Assembly: GCA_937996655.1 (NCBI GenBank)
Contig: CALKUK010000012.1
Span: forward strand, 310,001 to 374,000
Direction: 5' to 3'
Origin: an uncultured Sphingomonadaceae bacterium
GTDB taxonomy: Bacteria; Pseudomonadota; Alphaproteobacteria; Sphingomonadales; Sphingomonadaceae
Length of the DNA: 64,000 nt
In this document: one piece after another, positions 1 through 9,500 of the stretch
Position numbering within the stretch: position 1 is the first letter of the stretch
How the letters are laid out: each line of letters opens with the position of its first letter
Program-made: the position numbers and the translations under genes
The notes under the pieces: model-generated
What the model was told of the DNA's origin: nothing
The model's input: the letters and a program-made list of their open reading frames with translations, nothing else
Database searches by the model: none

Positions 1-86
1 GCGATGTGCTTGACCCGTCCATAGCTTTTGTCCATAGGCGCGCGTCATCGCAGGGGGGCGTACTGCTTCCCGCGCCAGATGATCTT

Positions 87-161
<75 letters not shown>

Positions 162-215
162 TTCTTCCCCCTTGTCCAGTTGACGAAGCGCCCCGCGCCC
201 CGCAAGACACGGGCC

Positions 216-1217
216 ATGCGCTTCTTTTCCGATAATGCCGCCAGCGTCCATCCGGCAGTGCTGGACGCCCTTTCCGCCTGCAATAGCGTCGACACCGCTT
301 ATGATGGCGATGCCCTATCCAAATCGCTCGACGGCGTCCTGTCTGACCTGTTTGAGACGCAGGTGACGGCTCTCTGGGTCGCGACTGGCACAGCGGCCAA
401 TTCATTGGCGCTGGCCAGTCTATGCCCGCCTTATGGCAGCGTGCTGTGCCATGCCGACGCGCATATCCAGAATGACGAATGCGGCGCGCCGGAATTTTAC
501 ACGCATGGGGCGAAGCTCGCCTTGATCGCGGGAGAGGGAGCTAAGGTCTCAGCAGACGCGCTGCGGGAAAAGCTGGCATCGACACCTGGCGGCGTCCATT
601 GGGCGCAGCCGCATGCGCTCTCCATCACCAACGCGACCGAATATGGCCGGGCCTATGCCCCGGGCGAGGTCGCGGCGCTCGGTGACATTGCCAAGGCGCA
701 CGGGCTTGCTTTTCACATGGATGGCGCGCGTTTCGCCAATGCGTTGGTGACGCTCGGCTGTTCGCCTGCTGATGTCACTTGGCGCGCTGGTGTCGATGTG
801 CTCTCCTTTGGCTTCGCCAAAAATGGTGGGCTGTCGACCGAATGCCTTGTCTATTTTGATCGGGAAAAGGCCAAGGGCGTGGCCGAACGGCGCAAGCGCG
901 CCGGGCATCTCCTGTCCAAAGGCCGCTATATGGCCGCGCAGATTATCGCCTTACTGAAGGATGATGTCTGGCTCTCCAATGCCCGTGCCGCCAATGCCGG
1001 GGCGCAAAAGCTTGGCGCCGCCTGTGGTGAGCGGCTCTTCCAGCCGGTCGAGGCGAATGAGGTCTTTGCTCGTATGACGCATGAAGAGGCCGCCACGTTG
1101 CGGGCGCAGGGCTTTGATTTTTACGATTGGGCCGAAGGCGAGGTGCGTTTTGTGGTCAGTTGGGACCAGCCGACGTCAGAGATTGACGCCTTCGCCAAAG
1201 CGATTGCCGCGCTGTGA
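216..1217 (+). CDS. ltaE: Low-specificity L-threonine aldolase
   Basis: PLP-dependent fold-type I enzyme expected to cleave L-threonine or L-allo-threonine to glycine and acetaldehyde in the cytoplasm. The protein is 333 residues, near the usual family length. The N-terminus (RFFSDNAAS) is the family's start. The likely PLP-binding lysine is K202 in the motif SFGFAKNGG, and MDGARFANA is the cofactor-site aspartate region. An upstream in-frame ATG at 117 would begin inside the tRNA-Thr gene, so ATG 216 is chosen. The stop overlaps the GTG start of the next gene (GTGA), so the two are probably co-transcribed. Confidence 0.88.
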   Translation: MRFFSDNAASVHPAVLDALSACNSVDTAYDGDALSKSLDGVLSDLFETQVTALWVATGTAANSLALASLCPPYGSVLCHADAHIQNDECGAPEFYTHGAKLALIAGEGAKVSADALREKLASTPGGVHWAQPHALSITNATEYGRAYAPGEVAALGDIAKAHGLAFHMDGARFANALVTLGCSPADVTWRAGVDVLSFGFAKNGGLSTECLVYFDREKAKGVAERRKRAGHLLSKGRYMAAQIIALLKDDVWLSNARAANAGAQKLGAACGERLFQPVEANEVFARMTHEEAATLRAQGFDFYDWAEGEVRFVVSWDQPTSEIDAFAKAIAAL

Positions 1218-2137
1218 GTGAGCGCAGCCCAACCTCCTTTCTGAACCCCAAAATCTTCTTCCCCTTTGCGACGATCACGTTGATCTGGGGATCAACCTGG
1301 TTCGTCATCCGCGGCCAGATTGCCGAAGTTCCGGTGAGCTGGGGGGTGACCTACCGGTTCCTCGTGGCCGGGATCGCCATGCTGGCGCTGGCGCTGTTCA
1401 ACCGGCAACGCATCCTATTCACCGCGCGGGAGTTCGCCTTTGTCGCGCTGGTCGGCGCGATGCAGTTCACCGCCAATTTCAACCTTGTCTACCAGGCGGA
1501 ACGCCACATCACATCGGGGCTGGTCGCCGTTGTCTTTGCCCTACTCGTGGTGCCCAATGCCATCCTTGGCCGTATCTTCTTGGGCGACCGTGTGGCGGGC
1601 CGGTTCATCTTTGGAGCGACGTTCGCGATGATGGGGGTTGCCCTGCTCTTCGTCCATGAGGTGCGGGCTGACCCGGGCGGAGCTGAGGAAACATTGCTTG
1701 GCGTTGGCCTGACGGTCCTTGCGGTGTTGACGGCTTCAGTTGCCAATGTGCTGCAGGCATCCCCGCCGGCCCGGCGTCTGCCGATGATGAGCCTGATTGG
1801 CTGGTCCATGTTGTTTGGGACGACGCTGAACGCAATCTGGTCACTGGTGACTGTCGGCCCGCCGGTGGTGCCAACAGTGCCCGGTTTCTATCTTGGCCTT
1901 GCCTATTTGTCGCTGGCGGCGAGTGCCTTGACATTCACCTTCTATTTCGGGCTGATCCGGGTGATCGGGCCGGGCAAGGCCGGGTTTTCCAATGTTCTGA
2001 TCCCCGTCGTCGCGATGGGAATTTCAACGCTGTTTGAGGGCTATCAATGGTCCGTCATGGCCGCGGCGGGCGGGATCATTGTCCTTGTTGGAATGGTTAT
2101 AGCTCTCGGGTCGCCAAAGCAGATAGCGGACTCGTAA
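1214..2137 (+). CDS. DMT-superfamily (EamA) inner-membrane transporter
   Basis: A 307-residue polytopic protein with about ten hydrophobic segments and two tandem EamA repeats. The first repeat opens with the family signature (TLIWGSTWFVIRGQ), and the second ends with a GIIVLVGMVIAL helix. Such carriers usually export amino acids or other metabolites by exchange or proton coupling; the substrate cannot be read from sequence. The GTG start overlaps the threonine aldolase stop by 4 bp. That suggests translational coupling and, by inference, a link to threonine/glycine metabolism. Confidence 0.85.
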   Translation: MSERSPTSFLNPKIFFPFATITLIWGSTWFVIRGQIAEVPVSWGVTYRFLVAGIAMLALALFNRQRILFTAREFAFVALVGAMQFTANFNLVYQAERHITSGLVAVVFALLVVPNAILGRIFLGDRVAGRFIFGATFAMMGVALLFVHEVRADPGGAEETLLGVGLTVLAVLTASVANVLQASPPARRLPMMSLIGWSMLFGTTLNAIWSLVTVGPPVVPTVPGFYLGLAYLSLAASALTFTFYFGLIRVIGPGKAGFSNVLIPVVAMGISTLFEGYQWSVMAAAGGIIVLVGMVIALGSPKQIADS

Positions 2138-2198
2138 GTGGACAATGATTGCGGTAGCCTCGTCACTGGTTGCAAGGACCGCAAGAGAGGAACCAAGC

Positions 2199-2621
2199 AT
2201 GGCCAAGAAAACGACCAAGGTCGACATGAAGGACAAGGCTGAAAAGGTGGCCAAGTCGGCCTCCAAGACGGCATCCAAAGCAAGGAAGCGCGTTGAAGCT
2301 GCTGTGCATGATGCGGTGGAAGATGCCGGAAATGCCGTCGAAAAGGCTGGCAAGAAAATCCGCGAAACAGCAGAGCACGCCATGAACAATGCAGCGGCGC
2401 TGAATGCCCGCGTCATCGACCATGCCGAGGAAAATGCGAAGGAAGCCTTTGCCGCCCTGCGCAAGATCGCGACATCGAAGGACGTCAAGGACATTGTTCA
2501 GGTCCAGACCGCCTTTGTGAAGGAACAGAGCGCGCGCTCCGTCGCGCAGGTCAAGGAAGTGGGCGACATGATCGCGGCGTTCGGCCGGACGGCCATCGAC
2601 GGTCTGCGGCCCAAGAAATAG
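2199..2621 (+). CDS. Phasin-family protein
   Basis: A 140-residue, Lys/Ala-rich, strongly amphipathic helical protein. The first ~65 residues resemble the lysine/alanine repeat tails of PHA-binding proteins (AKKTTK, KSASKTASKARK). The C-terminal half (VKDIVQVQTAFVKEQSARSVAQVKEVGDMI) is the recognisable phasin helix that coats polyhydroxyalkanoate granules. ATG 2199 is preceded by GAGAGGAACC, a reasonable ribosome site, so it is preferred over an in-frame upstream ATG at 2145. No PHA synthase is present in this window. Confidence 0.8.
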   Translation: MAKKTTKVDMKDKAEKVAKSASKTASKARKRVEAAVHDAVEDAGNAVEKAGKKIRETAEHAMNNAAALNARVIDHAEENAKEAFAALRKIATSKDVKDIVQVQTAFVKEQSARSVAQVKEVGDMIAAFGRTAIDGLRPKK

Positions 2622-2624
2622 GCT

Positions 2625-3413
2625 TTAGTCGCCCGCCAGTCGGCAGGCGGCGAGACCGGACCTGTAATCGGGGTAGAGCGGTTGCCAGCGGAGCAGCCGC
2701 TTCGCCTTGATGTTCGCGACCCGCCGGTTCTCTGCATAAAAGGCCCGCGCCATGGGGGATAGGTTGGCATCCTCCATCGCTAAGAGCGGCGGGTAGGTGA
2801 GGCCGAGCAGATCACAGGCCTGTTCGATAACCAAGTTCTGGGAACAAGGCAGGTCATCCGACAGATTATAGGCACCGGCAGGGCCGTCAAAGCCGGCAAT
2901 GACGCCCGACACAATATCATCCACATGGACCCGGCTAAAAATCTGGTCGGGCAGGTCGATGCGGTGGGCTTTCCCCTCGCGCACCCGCTCTAGCGCGGAG
3001 CGGCCCGGGCCATAGATACCCGGCAAACGGAAGACGCGAGCACCCCGCTGGAGCCAGTCGGCATCTGCCTCATTCCGGATGGCGCGGCGTCCTTTGATCG
3101 GCGCGCTTTCATCCACCCAAGCGCCGCTGGCGTCCCCATAGACGCCGGTCGATGACAGATAGCCAAGCCACAGATCACGCCGCTGCGCGATCAGATCACC
3201 ATAAGTGTCGAGCACGGGATCCCCATCCGCGACGGGCGGCACGGACGACAGGACATGCGTCGCCGAGGCGAGGCCAAGGCGGACCGAGGCGGTATCGTCA
3301 AACGCCATCGTGCCTGCAGTGCCGGTGGACAGCACGTCCCAGCCCCGCTGGCGCAGGGTATTGGCGATATGGGCGGCGGTATAGCCAAGGCCGAAGATAA
3401 AGAGGGTGGGCAT
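2625..3413 (-). CDS. NAD(P)-binding SDR/epimerase-like protein (YeeZ type)
   Basis: A 262-residue Rossmann-fold protein. The glycine-rich nucleotide site is at the N-terminus (FIFGLGYTAAHIA), and a downstream YLSSTGVYGD segment matches the extended-SDR active-site region. HVDDIVSGVIAGFDGPAGAYNLSDD is typical of NAD-dependent epimerase/dehydratases. The catalytic YxxxK motif is not clear, as in YeeZ-like members of uncertain function. It is convergent with the phasin gene (3-bp gap). A GTG three bases upstream of the ATG could also serve as start. Confidence 0.75.
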   Translation of the reverse strand: MPTLFIFGLGYTAAHIANTLRQRGWDVLSTGTAGTMAFDDTASVRLGLASATHVLSSVPPVADGDPVLDTYGDLIAQRRDLWLGYLSSTGVYGDASGAWVDESAPIKGRRAIRNEADADWLQRGARVFRLPGIYGPGRSALERVREGKAHRIDLPDQIFSRVHVDDIVSGVIAGFDGPAGAYNLSDDLPCSQNLVIEQACDLLGLTYPPLLAMEDANLSPMARAFYAENRRVANIKAKRLLRWQPLYPDYRSGLAACRLAGD

Positions 3414-3430
3414 CACCCGATGCGATGCCC

Positions 3431-4699
3431 TTACTTTGCCTTGGCTTCAACCTCTGCGAGATGTTTTGCCTTCCACTGCATCGACATCGACACGCGCGTC
3501 TTGCCGGAGGGGTGGTCGTAGAACAGGATTTCCTCAAGCGGGGTCGGTTCGATCTTGCGATATTCGGAAAGCTTCATGGCTGCCGACGCAAAGCCATCCG
3601 GCGCGCGCGCAACGTCCAGCCCGAAGGCATCGGCTTCGCTTTCGCTCATGCGGACGATCGATTTCGTGACCGGCGTCGTCACCAGCATGAAAACTGCCAG
3701 CACCATGGAATAGACGGGGATGGCCGCCACATCAGCCACGCCGCGCAGTTTCCAACGATCTCCATAACGCGCCAGCAGGACAGGCACGATGCGCGAGGCG
3801 AGCCAGAAGGCAAAGGTGAACACAATTGTGAAACTCAACACAAGCTTCCAGACATGGCCGAGGACATAATGGCCGAGTTCATGCCCCATGACAGCAGCCA
3901 CTTCATCGGGGGTCGAGCGGTTGAGCAGATTGTCATTCAGCGAAATGCGGATCGTCGGGCCGAGGCCGGAGACGTTGGCAGAGATGCGCTTGTGCTGCTT
4001 GGATTGGTCGAAAACATAAATATGTTCGGCAGGCACATTTTTGGATGCGGCCATGGCGACGATACGATCCCGCAGCGGCCCCTTGGGCATTTCGGAATAG
4101 GTGTTGAACAAGGGACTGATGAAAACGGGAGAAACGAGGATCAGCACTGCGAGGAAGGCCGCGACCACGCCTGATCCCCAGATCCACCAGCGCTTGGGGC
4201 TTTTGCCGACGCCCCAGATGAAGATGGCAATGCCCAGCGCGCCGATGACGGTGGAAATCAGGAAGGAAATCCCCTGTTCGCCTAGCCAGCCACCAAAGCT
4301 TTGGTTCATCAGATCATATTGGCGTTCCCGCACAAAGCCTGTGTAGATTGTCCAGGGCAAGAGGACGATAGTGCCAAATGCGCCATAGGGCAGCGCATAG
4401 AGCATGGATTGCAGGAATTTACGGTTCGTCACGCGCTCGGCCCAATCTCGGAATCGCGCTGACAGGCCGGTGGACAGGACAAGAATTTCAGACAGGACCG
4501 CGGCAATTGTGCCCCACAGCAGCAGCCAATAGCCGCCTTCGAAATAAGCGTCAGATTTGGCGCGTGCCGCACCCTTTAGCGTGTTGAGATAGGCCTGTGT
4601 TGCGGCATCGGGGTCAAAACCCTTCGCGGCGGCGAAGGCCGATAGGGGCGCAAAGATAGCTGCTGCTGCCAGCAGGCGGGCAAAATTTCGGGTTGTCAT
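3431..4699 (-). CDS. M48 family metalloprotease (Ste24/CAAX-protease type)
   Basis: A 422-residue inner-membrane zinc protease. It has an N-terminal signal/anchor segment, several transmembrane helices, the zinc motif HELGH (in VMGHELGHYVLGH) and a downstream ESEADAFGLD segment that supplies the third ligand. The length and layout match Ste24-type peptidases rather than the shorter HtpX. In bacteria these probably clear damaged membrane proteins. ATG 4699 follows a strong AGGGAGGA site (revcomp of 4703-4712), so the longer frame to 4744 is rejected. Confidence 0.85.
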   Translation of the reverse strand: MTTRNFARLLAAAAIFAPLSAFAAAKGFDPDAATQAYLNTLKGAARAKSDAYFEGGYWLLLWGTIAAVLSEILVLSTGLSARFRDWAERVTNRKFLQSMLYALPYGAFGTIVLLPWTIYTGFVRERQYDLMNQSFGGWLGEQGISFLISTVIGALGIAIFIWGVGKSPKRWWIWGSGVVAAFLAVLILVSPVFISPLFNTYSEMPKGPLRDRIVAMAASKNVPAEHIYVFDQSKQHKRISANVSGLGPTIRISLNDNLLNRSTPDEVAAVMGHELGHYVLGHVWKLVLSFTIVFTFAFWLASRIVPVLLARYGDRWKLRGVADVAAIPVYSMVLAVFMLVTTPVTKSIVRMSESEADAFGLDVARAPDGFASAAMKLSEYRKIEPTPLEEILFYDHPSGKTRVSMSMQWKAKHLAEVEAKAK

Positions 4700-4768
4700 A
4701 TTGTGTCCTCCCTTTGTCAGGGAAGAGAGCCCATTTGGGCGCAAATGGCAAATCGGCTTCGACGAATG

Positions 4769-5164
4769 TCAGGCGGCGATCTTTTTCCAGCTGTCATTCA
4801 TGTCGGTAAAGGCCTGGGCGAGCCGCTCAATGCGTTCCGCGCTTGCGGTGTCGCGGGCGATCATCATCTCGCTGCGCGCGCTGCGATAGATGGAGGACAG
4901 GCTCTCGGCGAGGGTGCCGCCAAGATCGTGATCCAGCCCGGCCTCTAGCGCATGGATGATGCCGGATGCGCGTCCGAACTGGGCGTTCGTCTTGGTCGAG
5001 TCCTGCGCCCGCATTGAGAATGCGAGCAACGTCAGTGCGAGCACCAGCTCTTCATAGAGAATGGTCACCAGCTCATGCGGCGACGCGCCTTCGATGCGAC
5101 TGGAATAGGACATCGCCTCATAATGCATGCGCGCTTGTCCGGGGTGATGATGGGCGACGGGCAT
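4769..5164 (-). CDS. fliS: Flagellar export chaperone FliS
   Basis: A 131-residue helical protein of FliS length. The signature Y-x5-(SPHELVTILYEELVLAL) helix lies near residues 25-50. FliS binds the C-terminal helix of flagellin, keeps it unpolymerised in the cytoplasm and hands it to the export gate. The ATG overlaps the fliD stop by one base (TGATG), so it is the last gene of the fliD-fliS pair. A longer reading from 5179 would overlap fliD and is not needed. Confidence 0.9.
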   Translation of the reverse strand: MPVAHHHPGQARMHYEAMSYSSRIEGASPHELVTILYEELVLALTLLAFSMRAQDSTKTNAQFGRASGIIHALEAGLDHDLGGTLAESLSSIYRSARSEMMIARDTASAERIERLAQAFTDMNDSWKKIAA

Positions 5165-6513
5165 CAGTTCTTGTTCCACTGATCAATTTGCTGCTGCAGA
5201 TAGGATTGTGTCGCGCGCAGGCTGGCCACGCGGCTGTCCATGCCGGTCATATTCTTGAGAAGACGGGCCTTATACGCCGCCTCTCGCTCATCGACGCGGG
5301 TCCGATCGGTATCAATGTCCTTCTGTTCGCGCTCTAGCCGAAGCTTGAGCGCGGCCAAGCCGCCATTGGCGGATGTTTCGCTCGTCTTGAGCGCGGCCAT
5401 CGCCCCGCCGATGCCGGGATCTGTTACGTCCGTATGGGTTGCGTCGCGGATCGGTGCGAAGATCGCCTCGACTGCGTCTGGATAGGTTTTTAGCGCAGCA
5501 TCCAGTTTCTTGCTGTCAAGCGTAACGGAGCCGTCCCGGTTGGTCGTGACGCCAAGGTCTGCCATGCTGCGCGGGCCGTTTGCGGTGCTGGTCAGAGATT
5601 TGGAGAGGATGGCGCTCAGCTTGCGCTCCAGTTCATACAAAGTGCGTGAATTGGTGGAGCTGCGCGCGGATTTGATGTTCGACTTCATATCGTTGAACAC
5701 GCCTACAAAGTCCGCCATCGTCGATTTGATCGCCTCGGTCGGGCGTGTTGCCGTTAGCGATACGGTTTCGCCCGGCACGGCTTTCTTCAGCGTCAGCGTC
5801 ATGCCCGTGATGATGTCGCTCACAGAATTGCTTGCCCGCTGATAGGGCACGCCGTCCACCTTCAGCAGCGCATCCTGCGCCCCTTGGGCCAGTGTCATGC
5901 TGGAGGTGCCCGATGGATAGTCAAAGGCCGCGATGCCGGAGAGGGTAAAGGCGTTGCTCGCGCCGGTCTGGCCTTTCAGGATCAGGCGATAGGCGCCATT
6001 TTCGGAGCGGACCGAGGCGGTTACGCTTGAGCCTGCGGCGTTGATGGCCGCCGCGACGCCATTCAGGCTGTCGTCTTCGGCGCCAATGCTGATGACATGG
6101 TCAACGCCGCCAATTTTCAGCGTGAGATCCCCTTGGCCGACCGCTGCGGTGGCCGACGCAAAGTTGCCGGAGACAACCGTCTGCGCGCGGGCCAGCTGGG
6201 TGACTTCAATATCCGCCGCAATGGCACCGGCCTGCGCATCGCTGTTTCCGGCGGCGGCGAGGATCGAGTCATTGCTGACGGTCGGCTGGGATTTGAGGGA
6301 GCCTTCGCTCACCACTTTGCCGAGGGTATCGGTAAAGGATTCAAGATCGGAGCGCGCCTGCGCCAAAGCGCTGATCTGCGCTTTGACGTCGCTTTGTCGC
6401 TTGTTCAGACGGTCGATCTTGGGCGCGCGCGAGGCATCGGCGAGATCATTCACCAGCTGGGTGACATCAATGCCGGAGCCGACCCCCAAAGTGCTTGCAA
6501 TTGAACTGACCAT
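5164..6513 (-). CDS. fliD: Flagellar filament cap protein FliD (HAP2)
   Basis: A 449-residue secreted protein. It opens with SSIASTLGVGSGIDVTQLVNDLADA, the conserved FliD N-terminal D0 region, and ends in a long helical region (residues about 370-449). The pentameric or hexameric cap sits at the filament tip and helps flagellin fold in. It lies 50 bp downstream of flhB, the largest gap inside the flagellar run, so it may have its own promoter; I see no clear one. Confidence 0.93.
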   Translation of the reverse strand: MVSSIASTLGVGSGIDVTQLVNDLADASRAPKIDRLNKRQSDVKAQISALAQARSDLESFTDTLGKVVSEGSLKSQPTVSNDSILAAAGNSDAQAGAIAADIEVTQLARAQTVVSGNFASATAAVGQGDLTLKIGGVDHVISIGAEDDSLNGVAAAINAAGSSVTASVRSENGAYRLILKGQTGASNAFTLSGIAAFDYPSGTSSMTLAQGAQDALLKVDGVPYQRASNSVSDIITGMTLTLKKAVPGETVSLTATRPTEAIKSTMADFVGVFNDMKSNIKSARSSTNSRTLYELERKLSAILSKSLTSTANGPRSMADLGVTTNRDGSVTLDSKKLDAALKTYPDAVEAIFAPIRDATHTDVTDPGIGGAMAALKTSETSANGGLAALKLRLEREQKDIDTDRTRVDEREAAYKARLLKNMTGMDSRVASLRATQSYLQQQIDQWNKN

Positions 6514-6563
6514 ATCTGCCGCGTCCTTCCTTGTTAGACTGAACGGCGGATTGGCGCCGGGGT

Positions 6564-7700
6564 TTAGGCTTCGGGCCTGCCTGTGGCATCAAAACGCAGA
6601 TTGTCCGGCACATCGATGTCGGGCTTGTCCGCCGCTGTGGCGAGGGCGGCATCAAGATTGAAGACAAAGGCAAGCACAGTTGCGACGGCGATATAAAGGT
6701 CGTGCGACACCGGTTGCCCGGCACGGGTGGTGAAATAGATGGCGCGCGTCAGCTGCGGATATTCGAGCATGGGCACGTCCGCTTCCTTCGCCAATTCCCG
6801 GATGGCGAGTGCCGTCTCTCCACGCCCGCGCGCCACCACAAAGGGGGCAGCGTCAATACCGGGGCGATAGCGCAGCGCGACGGAAAAGTGCGTCGGGTTG
6901 GTAAGGATAACGGCGGCCTCTGTCACCGCCTTGCGCGCAGACCCGCTGAGCAGGGCGTGCTGCCGCTGGCGGATTGCGGCTTTGACTTCGGGGCGGCCTT
7001 CGCTTTCCTTATGTTCGTCGCGCACTTCCTGCTTGGACATGCGCAGCCGGGCATTACGCTGCCGGATCTGGATGGGAACATCGATTGCCGCAATGGCGGC
7101 AAGCGCGATGGTGAGCGACATCAGCAGGTTGACGAGCATCGACCCGAGCGTCGCCGCGGCGGCATGGACATCGTTGGAGGCAATGCCATTGAGCCTGTCG
7201 AGATCGCCCGAGACCGACCACCAGCCGACGGAGCCTAAGAAGATGACTTTGGCAATGGATTTGCCGAGTTCCGCCACCCCTTGCGCGCCAAACATGCGTG
7301 AAAGGCCGGAGGCGGGGTTAAGTTTGGAGGCTTTGGGGGCCATGGCGCCAGCCCGAAAGCCAAGCGAGCCGAGCAGCGCCGGGCCTGCCAAAGCAGCCAC
7401 CAGCATCGCCCCGAACAGCGCCAGCAGCGGCACGATGGCCATGCCGAGCAATTCGATCACCTTGCTGCCCACATCAAAGTCCCGCGTGGAGCCGGGCTCC
7501 AACGAGAGTCCGGATTTCAGCATCCTCCCCCAGCTTGTGACCGCCCAACCGCCCGCAATGGCGATCCATCCGGTGCCGAAAGCCAGCGCAAGGGCTGTCG
7601 CCAATTCCCGCGAGGCAAGGACATCGCCTTTTTCTGCGGCCTCGCGCTTGCGTTTGGCGGTGGCCTCTTCGGTCTTCTGGTCGCGGTCGACATCGGCCAT
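6564..7700 (-). CDS. flhB: Flagellar type III export protein FlhB
   Basis: A 378-residue protein with four N-terminal membrane helices and a soluble C-terminal domain. The autocleavage site NPTH (TNPTHFSVALRY) is intact, and cleavage between N and P switches export from rod/hook to filament substrates. The N-terminus (DQKTEEATAKRKREAAEKGDV) is the family signature. It follows fliR by 3 bp and closes the export-gate block. flhA is not in the window. Confidence 0.95.
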   Translation of the reverse strand: MADVDRDQKTEEATAKRKREAAEKGDVLASRELATALALAFGTGWIAIAGGWAVTSWGRMLKSGLSLEPGSTRDFDVGSKVIELLGMAIVPLLALFGAMLVAALAGPALLGSLGFRAGAMAPKASKLNPASGLSRMFGAQGVAELGKSIAKVIFLGSVGWWSVSGDLDRLNGIASNDVHAAAATLGSMLVNLLMSLTIALAAIAAIDVPIQIRQRNARLRMSKQEVRDEHKESEGRPEVKAAIRQRQHALLSGSARKAVTEAAVILTNPTHFSVALRYRPGIDAAPFVVARGRGETALAIRELAKEADVPMLEYPQLTRAIYFTTRAGQPVSHDLYIAVATVLAFVFNLDAALATAADKPDIDVPDNLRFDATGRPEA

Positions 7701-7703
7701 CGG

Positions 7704-8483
7704 TCAACCTCCTGCAAGGGTGCGGGCCATGTCGAGGCCATCTGTAATGGCAAGCTCGATCGATCCGGCCATAGCGGGCAAGGCCATGGCGAGCAGCAGG
7801 ATCCCGGCAAGGGATGCCGCCGGCATGCCGACCGCAAACAGGTTCATCGCAGGCGCAGACCGGGTGAGAACACCCATGCCGATCTGGACGAGGACAAGCG
7901 CGAAGGCGACCGGCATCGCGATCACGATCCCGGCGGCGAGGATGACCCCGCCAAAATCCACAAGACTGCCCACCGCGTCATGGCCAAGCCAAGCCTTGCC
8001 TGCGGGCAGAGCGACATAGCTTTCCGCAATGATCGACGCGAGGGCGAGATGCCCGCCTGCGCCGAGGAAGATGAACAGGGCGACCATGGACAGGAACTGC
8101 CCAATGGCCGGGTTGGGCGCGCCGCTCATCGGGTCGGCCATCGCGGCAAAGCCAAGGCCCATCGCGTTGCTGATCGTCTCGCCCGCAGAAAGGGCGGCCG
8201 CAAAGCCGATCTGTGTCGCCAGACCAATGGCGAGGCCCGCCGTTGCTTCCCCCGCAATGGCGAGAACACCGGTCAGTGACATCAGACCATCTGGCGGAAG
8301 GGCCACATTTCCTGCCGCCAATGCAGGCATGCCAAGGGCCATCGCGACGACCAGCCGCAGCTGCATCGGCACGCTCGGCGCCCCGAATAAGGGTGCGACA
8401 AGGAAGGCTGCTCCCGGCCGGATCGCCGCGAAAATCCAGAGCCACAACGATGCCTCAAACTGGATGAGGCCAGCCGGGATCAT
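7704..8483 (-). CDS. fliR: Flagellar export gate protein FliR
   Basis: A 259-residue integral membrane protein with about six hydrophobic segments. The length and order (fliP-fliQ-fliR-flhB) are those of the flagellar export gate. FliP5-FliQ4-FliR1 form the helical protein-conducting channel inside the MS ring. The motif GETISNAMGLGFAAMADP near the middle is the conserved FliR core. The start overlaps the fliQ stop by 4 bp. Confidence 0.92.
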   Translation of the reverse strand: MIPAGLIQFEASLWLWIFAAIRPGAAFLVAPLFGAPSVPMQLRLVVAMALGMPALAAGNVALPPDGLMSLTGVLAIAGEATAGLAIGLATQIGFAAALSAGETISNAMGLGFAAMADPMSGAPNPAIGQFLSMVALFIFLGAGGHLALASIIAESYVALPAGKAWLGHDAVGSLVDFGGVILAAGIVIAMPVAFALVLVQIGMGVLTRSAPAMNLFAVGMPAASLAGILLLAMALPAMAGSIELAITDGLDMARTLAGG

Positions 8484-8749
8484 CTGACCATATCCGGGAT
8501 CATCGCGAAAAGATCCTGCGTGAAGCCCACGATGAGCGCGAGGATGCTCCCGCCGAACAGCGCAAGGCAGGCCGCGGTAACGAGCAGCTTGGGCACGAAG
8601 GTGAGCGTCTGTTCATTGATCGACGTTGCCGCCTGCACCATGCCGAGCAGCACGCCGGTGAGAAGCGCGGGGATGAGGATTGGTGCAGAGGCCAGCGCCA
8701 AGATCCACAAAGCCTGTTGCGCGACGGCAAGGAATTCATTCGGTTCCAC
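8480..8749 (-). CDS. fliQ: Flagellar export gate protein FliQ
   Basis: An 89-residue, two-helix membrane protein, exactly FliQ size. I choose the GTG at 8749, four bases after the fliP stop, because the protein then begins (M)EPNEFLAVAQQAL like other FliQ proteins. The ATG at 8776 would add nine foreign residues and overlap fliP. The core TGVLLGMVQAATSINEQTLTF is strongly conserved. Confidence 0.88.
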   Translation of the reverse strand: MEPNEFLAVAQQALWILALASAPILIPALLTGVLLGMVQAATSINEQTLTFVPKLLVTAACLALFGGSILALIVGFTQDLFAMIPDMVR

Positions 8750-8753
8750 GGCC

Positions 8754-9500
8754 TCAGGTCCCGAATGAGGCGGCAAGCGAGCCCATCGTCAGCGCCCAGC
8801 CATCGATGAGGACGAACAGCAGCAGCTTGAACGGCATGGAGACGACCGCAGGCGAGAGCATCATCATGCCGAGCGACATCAGCGCGGAGGAAACGATAAG
8901 ATCGATAATGAGGAAGGGCAGGAAGATCAGGAACCCAATTTGGAATGCCGTTTTCAACTCGCTCGTCACATAGGCCGGCAGCAGAATGGTGAACGGCACG
9001 TCCTTAGCGGACTTGAACTTGGGGGCGTTCGCGAGATCGGCAAAGAGCAGCAGGTCAGTCTTGCGGGTCTGCTTCATCATGAAGCTGTGGAGGACGTCGC
9101 CGGAGCGGACGATGCCCTGATCGATGGGCATGGTGCCCGCCATATAGGGCTGGAACGCCGTTTTGTTGATCTCACTCAGCTGCGGCTGCATCACGAACAT
9201 GGAGAGGAAGAGCGCGAGCCCGACCAGCACCTGATTGGGCGGTGTGTTCTGCAGGCCCAGCGCCTGCCGCAAAATCGACAGCACGATGATGATCCGTGTG
9301 AAGCTCGTCATCATCAGTACAAGCGACGGCAGGATCGTCAGCAGGCTCATCAGCAGGAGAACCTGCAAGGATAAAGATAGCGGCTTGCCGTCTCCGGCCA
9401 GGCTGGAAAGCGCACCTTGCATCTGCGCTTCCTGCGCGAAGGCAGGGGCAGCGCACAGCAGGGCCGCTAGGGCCGCGCAGCGGAGGGCGGTCTTAATCAT
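8754..9500 (-). CDS. fliP: Flagellar export gate protein FliP
   Basis: A 248-residue gate subunit with a cleavable signal peptide (residues 1-~22, ending AAPAFA), as is usual for FliP. Conserved cores include LTILPSLVLMMTSFTRIIIV and LGLQNTPPNQVLVGLALFL. The start ATG at 9500 lies in the last codons of fliO (8-bp overlap). The longer frame from 9512 only lengthens that overlap. Confidence 0.92.
   Translation of the reverse strand: MIKTALRCAALAALLCAAPAFAQEAQMQGALSSLAGDGKPLSLSLQVLLLMSLLTILPSLVLMMTSFTRIIIVLSILRQALGLQNTPPNQVLVGLALFLSMFVMQPQLSEINKTAFQPYMAGTMPIDQGIVRSGDVLHSFMMKQTRKTDLLLFADLANAPKFKSAKDVPFTILLPAYVTSELKTAFQIGFLIFLPFLIIDLIVSSALMSLGMMMLSPAVVSMPFKLLLFVLIDGWALTMGSLAASFGT

Noticed and set aside
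3425..4174. 249-codon plus-strand ORF opposite the M48 protease
   Set aside because: It is His/Arg-rich with no family features and is fully antisense to a well-supported protease gene.
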